Below, in pieces: positions 1 to 5,191 of a stretch of DNA of 5,797 nucleotides. The stretch is from Candidatus Puniceispirillum sp. (lineage in GTDB: Bacteria; Pseudomonadota; Alphaproteobacteria; Puniceispirillales; Puniceispirillaceae). Location of the stretch: assembly GCA_018668795.1 (NCBI GenBank), contig JABJBD010000127.1, positions 1 through 5,797 of the forward strand. Direction: 5' to 3'. A program made the translations under genes and the position numbers. Within the stretch, counting starts at the first letter, position 1. The number at the start of each line of letters is the position of its first letter. The notes beneath the pieces were generated by a model, which did no database searches, was not told where the DNA came from, and was given only the letters and a program-made list of their open reading frames with translations.

Positions 1-1138
1 CCTCGACTTTTTGGCCATGATCCAAAAAAGTATGCCTTGTGAAATGAGGGTGGTTTGCCAAAAATTGGTCAAGCTCTTCTGGTGTGCAGACTTGTCTAGT
101 CACCTCTGAATACGGAAACCTCAATAAAAGGCCATCTGGCAGGCCTTTTGGTGGGTGCTCATTTGAGTAAAAACAACTTCCTAAATCCTTTTCTTTAAGT
201 CCGGACGACCCAAGAAACTGGGCACCAGAAATATCAGCATTCATAAAAATACAATTTTTAAACTTAGTAGCAGTAAAATCTACGAAAGAAAGGTCTGGAG
301 GAGGAGAGCCTCTGGGATGTTCTGGAGTTATGTGCCCTTTTATGAAAACAACATCATCTAGGGTGGCCTCACAAAAGCTACTTTGTCGCATATCACAATT
401 TGAAAACTGGATTGATTTAAGAGTGGAAAGCCGATCAATTTTAAGATTTATAAACGCAAAGCCTTCCATTTGTTCACGTCCTTCAGACTCTCCTTTTTGA
501 TGTTGTTGCGTATGAAGTATGTCAATCAAGGTATTGAAAGCTAGATTACCTACCATTGAAATTGGTTTAAGTGATGAAGTTAAATATCTGTCAGTTTCAG
601 GTGATGTTATTTGATTTGTATTTTCGCTCAAAAACCCTCGTAAAATCTGACGAACTTCTTCAAAGAATGAAATATTATTTTTTGTGCAAATCTGTCTGAT
701 CGCATTTAGCGCACCTAGTTGCAAATACTCCCTATCATCTCCTAAAAGTTTGACCGCATCATAAAAACGCTGTTGATCCATTGTTGTGGTTTGTAAAGTG
801 ATCTGCTCTGACGCAAGCTTATATCGCCTGTTTGCATACAGTAGCCCCAGAATTGCAAAGGCTGGTGCTATCGCCGTACCAATCATTATGGATGTTGAAT
901 GCGGCTCTTTGAACACATCTTGCCACTTCTTGATCTTATCTTCATAAACACCGTGCTTGATCAGAGCGAAGTGGACAAATAAAAACAGGATCAAATATGT
1001 GAACGGGAGTATCCAATTACTATCCGCAATTGACCTAGTCCATTTTTCTCTATTGTGTGGAAAATACATAATCGCAAATGGTGCCAATATCATTCCAATA
1101 TTAATCCAATCTTCAAGTTGCATGTCTTGAATTCCCAT
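1..1138 (-). CDS. Membrane-anchored pentapeptide-repeat protein, 3' end off the window
   Basis: The minus-strand frame is open from an ATG at 1138 to the left edge: 379 codons with no stop. A strong Shine-Dalgarno (GAGGGG) lies 7 nt upstream of this start. Three hydrophobic stretches (about residues 12-26, 42-60 and 84-102) suggest a membrane anchor. Next comes a helical block around residues 120-172 (QRFYDAVKLLGDDREYLQLG, then ALNAIRQI), which resembles the conserved segment preceding the repeats in many bacterial pentapeptide-repeat membrane proteins. From about 243 to 310 there are degenerate pentapeptide-like motifs such as FSNCDM, FKNCIF and ADISGAQF, followed by the usual 'GL..L' type tail. 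The function of this family is generally unknown. It is often found on accessory DNA, but no defence partner is visible here. Ten of 17 arginines are AGA/AGG and there are nine ATA codons, against none of eight arginines and one ATA in the ettA fragment. That fits horizontal acquisition. The family call is by eye; the open frame itself is certain. Confidence 0.8.
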   Translation of the reverse strand, partial: MGIQDMQLEDWINIGMILAPFAIMYFPHNREKWTRSIADSNWILPFTYLILFLFVHFALIKHGVYEDKIKKWQDVFKEPHSTSIMIGTAIAPAFAILGLLYANRRYKLASEQITLQTTTMDQQRFYDAVKLLGDDREYLQLGALNAIRQICTKNNISFFEEVRQILRGFLSENTNQITSPETDRYLTSSLKPISMVGNLAFNTLIDILHTQQHQKGESEGREQMEGFAFINLKIDRLSTLKSIQFSNCDMRQSSFCEATLDDVVFIKGHITPEHPRGSPPPDLSFVDFTATKFKNCIFMNADISGAQFLGSSGLKEKDLGSCFYSNEHPPKGLPDGLLLRFPYSEVTRQVCTPEELDQFLANHPHFTRHTFLDHGQKVE

Positions 1139-1193
1139 CGCCCAACCCCTCAATTTCGTGCCTAACCCCATCACCATAGCGTGAGGGGTGTTA
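1138..1193 (-). promoter_or_regulatory. 5' leader of the pentapeptide gene with competing hairpins
   Basis: The Shine-Dalgarno of the downstream gene reads TGAGGGGT in the mRNA (1145-1152). It is perfectly complementary over 8 nt to ACCCCTCA (1182-1189), located 29 nt upstream. The same upstream segment can instead form a local hairpin: TAAC 1163-1166 with GTTA 1190-1193, CCC 1167-1169 with GGG 1186-1188, and TCAC 1171-1174 with GTGA 1181-1184, leaving a 6-nt loop. The two pairings exclude each other, one masking the ribosome binding site and one freeing it. The pairings are seen directly; control of translation is inference. Confidence 0.35.
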
Positions 1194-1199
1194 ACAAAT

Positions 1200-1254
1200 G
1201 GTTAATGGTGCCATTCTGCGGACTGAGTTGAGTAAATTAATGCTCAAATTAACC
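1200..1254. repeat. Nested inverted repeat GGTTAAT / ATTAACC
   Basis: GGTTAAT (1200-1206) is complementary to ATTAACC (1248-1254). Inside it, TTGAG (1228-1232) pairs with CTCAA (1243-1247), directly abutting the outer right arm. A GTTAAC palindrome sits just to the left at 1190-1195. A run of four T follows the right arm, but no plus-strand gene leads into it, so a terminator is unlikely. An operator in front of the minus-strand pentapeptide gene is one possibility. No clear -35/-10 pair could be picked out here. Confidence 0.25.
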
Positions 1255-1260
1255 TTTTGA

Positions 1261-1446
1261 TGTGAAGTCGGCTGGCCGCAATCCCGCATGAATCCTGAAT
1301 ATTCATGCCAAGGCGACACCGGATTTGCCATCCAATGGGTCGCTTCGTATGGTTGAGGTGCCACAAGCACGACTTCTAGATATGCGTATTAGCGACCCCT
1401 TGTCGGGTCGCCTGCTGAATAAAATACCCTCTGGGGAATAAGCAGG
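1261..1446. other. Hairpin-dense intergenic region, candidate structured RNA or leader
   Basis: No credible gene covers 1139-1582, but 1286-1446 is packed with stems. GCATGAAT 1286-1293 pairs with ATTCATGC 1301-1308 (8 bp). GCGAC(A)CC 1313-1320 pairs with GGGTCGC 1337-1343, enclosing GGAT 1321-1324 with ATCC 1330-1333. GTGC 1358-1361 pairs with GCAC 1367-1370. GCGACCC 1392-1398 pairs with GGGTCGC 1405-1411 (7 bp, loop CTTGTC). CTGCT 1412-1416 pairs with AGCAG 1441-1445. The GGGTCGC arm at 1337 can alternatively pair with the GCGACCC arm at 1392, 8 bp counting the flanking T/A. I found no match to tmRNA, RNase P, SRP RNA or the common riboswitch cores. Transcription, strand and function are unproven. 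The next plus-strand gene is the lipoprotein, so a 5' leader is the simplest idea. Confidence 0.35.
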
Positions 1447-1582
1447 AACTTCGCTGATATGCATGTCATAGAAGTAAAGTTGTGTTGTGGCCGGCCTGAT
1501 ACCAGGGTGGCCATTTTCATGATCGGGTTACATGCACCGCCTTTGCCTTCGGGTCGCCAGAAGCGATATGCGCGGGGGCATC

Positions 1583-2017
1583 ATGCGGCAAGGCAGATAT
1601 ATTTCGCATCACCAATATCGGCTGGCTTGGCAAAATCGGCTGGCTTGGCTTGGCCGGATCGGCGCAGGTCGTATCTTCGCCCGCAATGCGCGGATGCTGG
1701 CACCGATCACGGTGATGATTATGCTGATGATGGCGGGTGGGCTGATAGGGTGTACATCGGGCTTATACAATGATGACGTGCAAATGAGCTTTGACGACTA
1801 TTGCGCCTATCGCGCCGCCGAGGGGGTGCATCTGCCGCTATGCGAACAGGATGAGGCTGGCCGGATGCTCGCGCTTTATGCTTTGAGGCATGGGTGTCAG
1901 AATGCCGATCCGGGTTCTTTAACCGATTGTCTTTATCTGGAAACCGAAGTTCACCGCCTGATCCTGCGTGATATTGACAACATGATCGATCGGGACATGA
2001 TGCAGATGCTACCGTGA
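1583..2017 (+). CDS. Putative small lipoprotein of unknown function
   Basis: This frame is open from 1532 (161 codons) to TGA at 2017. I chose the ATG at 1583 (144 aa) because GGGGG lies about 5 nt upstream; ATGs at 1532, 1568 and 1694 are alternatives. The ATG at 1694 would place the lipobox cysteine at residue 20, ideal for a signal peptide, but it has no good ribosome binding site and no positive charge at its N-terminus. Counted from 1532, a hydrophobic stretch at 55-73 ends in a lipobox-like LIGC (cysteine 74), suggesting export and lipid attachment. The mature part is about 88 residues, acidic, with four further cysteines (91, 104, 122, 133) that could form two disulfides in the periplasm. 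The part before the hydrophobic stretch contains a short in-frame repeat (RLAWQN/RLAWLG). I do not recognise the family. The gene is convergent with rpoH, 28 nt from its end. Confidence 0.6.
   Translation: MRQGRYISHHQYRLAWQNRLAWLGRIGAGRIFARNARMLAPITVMIMLMMAGGLIGCTSGLYNDDVQMSFDDYCAYRAAEGVHLPLCEQDEAGRMLALYALRHGCQNADPGSLTDCLYLETEVHRLILRDIDNMIDRDMMQMLP
1617..1652 (+). repeat. 18-bp tandem duplication inside the lipoprotein gene
   Basis: Two adjacent 18-bp units, 1617-1634 and 1635-1652, share their first 15 bases (ATCGGCTGGCTTGGC). The period is a multiple of three, so the frame is kept and the protein reads RLAWQN-RLAWLG. The 9-mer TCGGCTGGC also occurs upstream at 1268-1276. Confidence 0.7.
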
Positions 2018-2047
2018 TCGGGCAATTGCGATATCCCAGCCCCGATT
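2016..2047. terminator. Weak possible bidirectional terminator between convergent genes
   Basis: ATCGGG (2017-2022) pairs with CCCGAT (2041-2046) around an 18-nt loop, spanning the short gap between the lipoprotein stop and the rpoH stop. There is no T-run on either side and the loop is large, so this is only a weak candidate. Confidence 0.15.
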
Positions 2048-2984
2048 ACCCCAGTAAAGCTGGTTCGACGTCATCTTGCGCAGGTAGTAATTTAAGCTCA
2101 TTGGCTTTGTCGCGCACGGCTTTTTGCAATTTTTCAAAGGCGCGCACTTCGATCTGGCGGATGCGCTCGCGGCTGACATTGAATTCACCAGCAAGGTCTT
2201 CCAGCGTCAAAGGTGGTTCGGCAAGCCGACGTGCCTGAAGAATACGCTGTTCGCGCTCGTTCAGCCCCTTCATCGCATCCATCATCAGATTGGCTCTGGC
2301 CGAATATTCTTCATGCTCGGCAAAGCTGGTTTCCTGATCGATCGTGTCATCTTCCAGCCAGTCCTGCCATTCGCCAGTGCCTTCACCATCACGGCTAAGC
2401 GGCACATTCAGCGACCGATCATTACCAGCCATGCGCTGATTCATCGACATCACTTCGGCTTCGGTGACATTCAATTCATCGGCGATATAGGTCACCTGTT
2501 CGGGTTTCAGATCGCCTTCGTCAATGGCCTGAATCTGGCCCTTGATACGGCGGAGGTTGAAAAACAGCTTTTTCTGACCAGCGGTTGTGCCGATTTTCAC
2601 CAGCGACCAACTGCGTAGGATATATTCCTGAATCGCGGCCTTGATCCACCACATGGCATAGGTGGCAAGGCGAAAGCCTTTTTCGGGCTCAAATTTCTTG
2701 ACCGCATGCATCATGCCCAGATTGCCTTCGGAAATCAGATCGGCAACAGGCAAACCGTAGCCGCGATAGCCCATCGCAATTTTGGCAACTAGGCGCAGAT
2801 GACTGGTGACCAGCTGATGCGCGGAATCAACATCTCCTTTTTCCTTCCACGCTTTGGCCAGCATATATTCCTGCTTTGGCTCAAGCATGGGGAAAGCGCG
2901 GATTTGTTCCAGATAGCGCGACAGATTACCGTCAGGGCTAAGAACCGGCATGGTTGATTTAGGCTTTGATGCTATTGTAGCCAT
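2046..2984 (-). CDS. rpoH: RNA polymerase heat-shock sigma factor RpoH (sigma-32)
   Basis: This 312-residue protein has the length and order of a sigma-32 factor. Region 1.2-like sequence runs from about 20 to 55. Region 2 spans about 58-130, with LRLVAKIA, DLISEGNLGMMHAVKKFEP, and the ATYAMWWIKAAIQEYI promoter-melting/-10 recognition helix at 107-122. The RpoH box, diagnostic for sigma-32 over the housekeeping sigma-70, is QKKLFFNLRRIK at 137-148. Region 4 lies at about 240-295, with LNEREQRI and the -35 recognition helix VSRERIRQIEVRAFEKL at 270-286. It directs core RNA polymerase to chaperone and protease promoters. The ATG has a clear AGGAG 6 nt upstream. It lies downstream of rluD in the same direction with a 143-nt gap, an order common in alphaproteobacteria. 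The gap is large enough for its own promoter. In other bacteria RpoH activity is controlled by DnaK/GroEL and FtsH; nothing here is missing or truncated. Confidence 0.97.
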   Translation of the reverse strand: MATIASKPKSTMPVLSPDGNLSRYLEQIRAFPMLEPKQEYMLAKAWKEKGDVDSAHQLVTSHLRLVAKIAMGYRGYGLPVADLISEGNLGMMHAVKKFEPEKGFRLATYAMWWIKAAIQEYILRSWSLVKIGTTAGQKKLFFNLRRIKGQIQAIDEGDLKPEQVTYIADELNVTEAEVMSMNQRMAGNDRSLNVPLSRDGEGTGEWQDWLEDDTIDQETSFAEHEEYSARANLMMDAMKGLNEREQRILQARRLAEPPLTLEDLAGEFNVSRERIRQIEVRAFEKLQKAVRDKANELKLLPAQDDVEPALLG

Positions 2985-3034
2985 TTATGTCTCCTGTTGC
3001 GGGGGCATCGCCTAGTAATATTCATGTCTCAATA

Positions 3035-3063
3035 TATGTAGTTATCGCAATTATACATGTAAA
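3035..3063 (-). promoter_or_regulatory. Candidate promoter of rpoH
   Basis: Reading the minus strand, TTTACA (3058-3063) is followed 17 nt later by TACATA (3035-3040), giving a sigma-70-like pair about 50 nt before the rpoH start. An overlapping TATAAT (3050-3055) could be an alternative -10 but lacks a good -35. The region is AT-rich and lies between rluD and rpoH, where a separate rpoH promoter would be expected. No convincing sigma-32-type promoter was seen. Confidence 0.35.
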
Positions 3064-3127
3064 GAGGGCCGGATTAAGGCAGTTTTTGGCAAAAGTATTT
3101 TTCAATCATGTCTTAATTTAAGAGATA

Positions 3128-4153
3128 CTAAATGCCTTTTGCACGCATAGCGACAGTATCTTCCATGATTGTCTGTAACGCGGCCATATCTGCGGGTATT
3201 GGCGTGGTAAATGCCATGGCTTCGCCTGTTATCGGATGCTCAAACCCCAGATGTGCGGCATGAAGTGCCTGTCGGCTAAATGTCCGCATTTGTGCCAGTC
3301 CGGTTCGCGCCCGGGTATCGGGCATCTGTCCGGCGCGCGGGGCACGGCCATAAAGCGGGTCGCCAATCACGGGATAGCCGATATGCGCCATATGCACGCG
3401 GATCTGATGCGTGCGGCCCGTTTCCAATGTGCATTCGACCAGACTGCCAAAGGGCGGCAAGGTGCGCATGACACGCCAATGGGTGATGGCATGGCGTCCG
3501 CGTTGATTTACCGCCTGTTTTTTACGGTCATGGGGCGAACGACCAAGCGGGGCATCGATAACACCGTCACGTTCGACACCGGTACCCCAGACCAGCGCGT
3601 GATAGCGGCGGTCAAGATCATGCGCGGCAAACATGCTGGTCAGCGTATGATGCGCACTGTCGGTTTTGGCCGCCATCATGACACCCGATGTGTCCTTATC
3701 CAGCCGATGAACAATACCTGGGCGCATAACCCCGCCAATGCCTGTCAGGCTGTCGCCGCAATGGGCAATCAACGCATTGACCAATGTACCGGTCAGCGAT
3801 CCTGGCGCGGGATGCACCACCATGCCAGCAGGCTTGTTCAGCACGATGATATGCGTATCTTCATACAGCACATCAAGCGGAATAGCTTCGGCTTTTGGAG
3901 TGGCATCAACAGGCGGCGGCAATTCCAGCGCATATGCGCACAGGGGTTTGACCGTGCTTGAGGGATCAGCTAAGGTTCGGCCATCTTCAAGAAGTCGTTT
4001 ATCAAGGATTAACGCCTTGATCCGGCTTCGTGACAAAGACTGACCATCATCATCTAGATGGTTGGCCAAAAATTTGTCGATCCGCTGTGCGGCTATGTCG
4101 GCCGGTGCGGTGATTGACAAGGTAACTGATTGTTTAGGGTGCGAGTGAGTCAT
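3128..4153 (-). CDS. rluD: Ribosomal large subunit pseudouridine synthase, RluD family
   Basis: RluA/RluD-family enzyme converting specific uridines of 23S rRNA (in E. coli RluD, helix 69 positions 1911/1915/1917) to pseudouridine. With the ATG at 4153 it has 341 residues, close to the family norm. An S4 RNA-binding domain covers about 22-76 (QRIDKFLANHL, then SRSRIKALILDKRLLEDG). The catalytic domain begins near 93 with LYEDTHIIVLNKPAGMVVHP (96-115). The signature HRLDKDTSG is at 149-157, with Asp152 as the catalytic nucleophile. ETGRTHQIRVH (244-254) and GDPLYG (264-269) are the other conserved motifs. The frame is open 11 codons further upstream to a TTG at 4186, but the ATG at 4153 fits the family better. 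It has no strong Shine-Dalgarno. It is upstream of rpoH and divergent from the DUF6476-type gene, with overlapping start codons. Assignment to RluD rather than RluC/RluA rests on the S4 domain plus the rpoH neighbour. Confidence 0.93.
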   Translation of the reverse strand: MTHSHPKQSVTLSITAPADIAAQRIDKFLANHLDDDGQSLSRSRIKALILDKRLLEDGRTLADPSSTVKPLCAYALELPPPVDATPKAEAIPLDVLYEDTHIIVLNKPAGMVVHPAPGSLTGTLVNALIAHCGDSLTGIGGVMRPGIVHRLDKDTSGVMMAAKTDSAHHTLTSMFAAHDLDRRYHALVWGTGVERDGVIDAPLGRSPHDRKKQAVNQRGRHAITHWRVMRTLPPFGSLVECTLETGRTHQIRVHMAHIGYPVIGDPLYGRAPRAGQMPDTRARTGLAQMRTFSRQALHAAHLGFEHPITGEAMAFTTPIPADMAALQTIMEDTVAMRAKGI

Positions 4154-4544
4154 GATGGCGGACAATAACGCAAAATCGACTGGCAATACAAATCAAGACG
4201 CCGAAATTGACATAAAAACTGCAGATATGAATGCTGAAATGCCATCTGCGGTGATCGGGCATCTAGGATTAATCAAGACAATGAGCGTTATTATGGCGGT
4301 GCTGATCGTGGCGGCATTGGTTACAATCATTGTTACTATTTATTCTCGCATGACAGCTGCCAATGCCGTTAAAGAGGCAACTGAAATCGAATTTGTAGTG
4401 CCAGCAGATACGCGCATCATTAGCGCTAGTGACGCAGATAAAGGCGATATGCTGATTGTATTGGAAAATGATAAAGGGCAAATGGTCTGGCGGGTTGATG
4501 GAACAGGTCGCGTTACGCAGAAAATGACCGTGATTGCCGATTAA
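4152..4544 (+). CDS. DUF6476-type small single-pass membrane protein
   Basis: A 130-residue protein with a polar, acidic N-terminus (1-33), one membrane helix at about 44-64 (MSVIMAVLIVAALVTIIVTI), and a C-terminal part of about 60 residues. That part reads PADTRIISASDADKGDML, then VLENDKGQMVWRVDGTGRV. The layout of one helix followed by a '..P..... I ... D.. ... V ... G' beta-type tail resembles alphaproteobacterial DUF6476 proteins, commonly encoded beside rluD-rpoH; the match is from memory, not a search. Function is unknown. There are two consecutive ATGs (4152 and 4155), and the only ribosome-binding hint is GAGTGAG just upstream. Its start overlaps the rluD start on the other strand, so any promoter must lie inside the 5' part of rluD. 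A TTGACA at 4114-4119 is suggestive but has no good -10 partner. Confidence 0.8.
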   Translation: MMADNNAKSTGNTNQDAEIDIKTADMNAEMPSAVIGHLGLIKTMSVIMAVLIVAALVTIIVTIYSRMTAANAVKEATEIEFVVPADTRIISASDADKGDMLIVLENDKGQMVWRVDGTGRVTQKMTVIAD

Positions 4545-4583
4545 GAACAATCATCCCGCGCTTTGTAACATCATCACGTCATT

Positions 4584-4931
4584 TCATAGCAAGCCAAAAT
4601 CAATGAAAACGCCTTTTATAAGGGCTTCAAGCGGCATCGCGCTGAAACTGACCACGTCATATGTCAGGATCGCAGGTAGAGCATAAAAGCGCAAAATGAA
4701 CAGAACAAAAGCCAGATAAAGCGGCATCACTTTGTTCACCAGAAATGAAGGTGCGATATAGCGCACAACAAATAACGCGCCAGATGTGGTCTTTCTGACA
4801 ATGCCTAACAACATGAATTTACTGTCTTCATTGACGAAAATGGTCATTAGAAATTGTGCACAGCTAGCCCACATCAGGATGCCGAAAAGCAAATCCAGTA
4901 AAATGCCTAAAGCTGGGACATGAGACACCAT
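4584..4931 (-). CDS. Small YggT-like integral membrane protein
   Basis: The frame is open from a GTG at 4946 (120 aa) or an ATG at 4931 (115 aa). I chose the ATG; neither has a strong Shine-Dalgarno, only GTGAAAG before the ATG. The protein has two hydrophobic segments (about 7-33 and 68-89 in the 115-aa form) joined by an amphipathic stretch, VRKTTSGALFVVRYIAPSFL. This arrangement resembles YggT-family proteins, where an N-terminal helix is followed by a 'T.P.L...R...P' linker and a second helix. The resemblance is weak in sequence, since the expected 'TEP' is replaced by TTSG. The role is unknown; YggT proteins have been linked to osmotic or ion homeostasis and cell-envelope functions. It is convergent with the DUF6476-type gene (39-nt gap, no clear terminator) and divergent from ettA. 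Confidence 0.65.
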   Translation of the reverse strand: MVSHVPALGILLDLLFGILMWASCAQFLMTIFVNEDSKFMLLGIVRKTTSGALFVVRYIAPSFLVNKVMPLYLAFVLFILRFYALPAILTYDVVSFSAMPLEALIKGVFIDFGLL

Positions 4932-4989
4932 TGGTAAAACTTTCACTGCATTCGTTACAAGTTAGCACAATCAGCCGTAATGCGTTGAC

Positions 4990-5018
4990 ATTAAGCTACA
5001 AAATCACGCCTTTATCAA
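4990..5018 (-). promoter_or_regulatory. Candidate promoter of the YggT-like gene
   Basis: On the minus strand TTGATA (5013-5018; 5 of 6 to TTGACA) is followed after exactly 17 nt by CTTAAT (4990-4995; 4 of 6 to TATAAT). It sits about 60 nt before the chosen start. The -35 overlaps the left arm of the inverted repeat at 5006-5015, so a factor binding there could block this promoter. Confidence 0.3.
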
Positions 5019-5144
5019 CCACAGATAACCCCTGTTTATACTGTTATTCAAGCTGATATAAAGGCGTTTATGCAGAAAGCTGGCGATCATATCTGGTGCT
5101 TTGCCATAAAACCCGATAAAACATGGCTCAGTAATATAAACGCC
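5006..5144. repeat. Three-part inverted repeat built on ACGCC-TTTAT
   Basis: ACGCCTTTAT (5006-5015) is the perfect reverse complement of ATAAAGGCGT (5058-5067). The overlapping GGCGTTTAT (5063-5071) is the perfect reverse complement of ATAAACGCC (5136-5144). The middle element (5058-5071) is itself a near palindrome and can therefore pair with either flank but not both fully. Inside the first pair, GATAAC (5024-5029) and GTTATT (5043-5048) form a weaker nested stem. It could be operators for divergent control or a switching structure. Confidence 0.5.
5035..5062 (+). promoter_or_regulatory. Candidate extended -10 promoter for ettA
   Basis: TGATATAAA (5054-5062) matches an extended -10 (TGN followed by TATAAA). 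TTTATA (5035-5040) lies 16 nt upstream as a weak -35. Transcription would begin near 5069, giving ettA a leader of about 120 nt. The -10 overlaps the middle arm of the inverted repeat, so a protein bound there would be expected to affect it. Confidence 0.35.
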
Positions 5145-5162
5145 GGATGCTACAAGCATCGG
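5143..5162 (+). other. Hairpin in the ettA leader
   Basis: CCG (5143-5145), a bulged G, then ATGCT (5147-5151) pairs with AGCAT-CGG (5155-5162) around a three-base loop ACA: 8 bp with one bulge. No T-run follows, so it is not an obvious terminator. It ends 29 nt before the ettA start, upstream of its ribosome binding site. Confidence 0.4.
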
Positions 5163-5191
5163 TACCCTGCATTTCAGATCAAAGGTGAAGC

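Noticed and set aside
1160..1197. Integron attC-like site (GCCTAAC ... GTTAACA)
   Set aside because: The left core fits RYYYAAC but the right core does not fit GTTRRRY, and at about 38 nt it is shorter than known attC sites.
1286..1446. tmRNA, RNase P RNA, SRP RNA or a known riboswitch
   Set aside because: No tag reading frame, tRNA-like T-arm, RNase P P4 core, SRP tetraloop motif or common riboswitch core was found on either strand.
1459..1773. A 104-codon plus-strand ORF overlapping the lipoprotein gene in another frame
   Set aside because: Its product is rich in Arg, His and Ala with no domain or signal. The overlapping frame has a lipobox and a longer run, so this one is taken as a shadow.
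2124..2618. A 164-codon plus-strand ORF
   Set aside because: It lies entirely antisense to rpoH, whose reading frame has all sigma-32 motifs.
3111..3123. Perfect palindrome TCTTAA-T-TTAAGA just after the rluD stop, considered as a terminator
   Set aside because: The stem is nearly all A/T, has a one-base loop and no T-run, so it cannot act as a normal intrinsic terminator.
3236..3961. A 241-codon plus-strand ORF
   Set aside because: It is antisense to rluD, shows no recognisable domain, and arises from codon bias on the opposite strand.
4184..4186. TTG start extending rluD by 11 codons
   Set aside because: The extra residues are not expected in the family and the ATG at 4153 lies just before the usual N-terminus.
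4985..4990. Perfect TTGACA considered as the -35 of an ettA promoter
   Set aside because: At 16-18 nt downstream there is no -10-like hexamer; the nearest AT-rich match is about 20 nt away.
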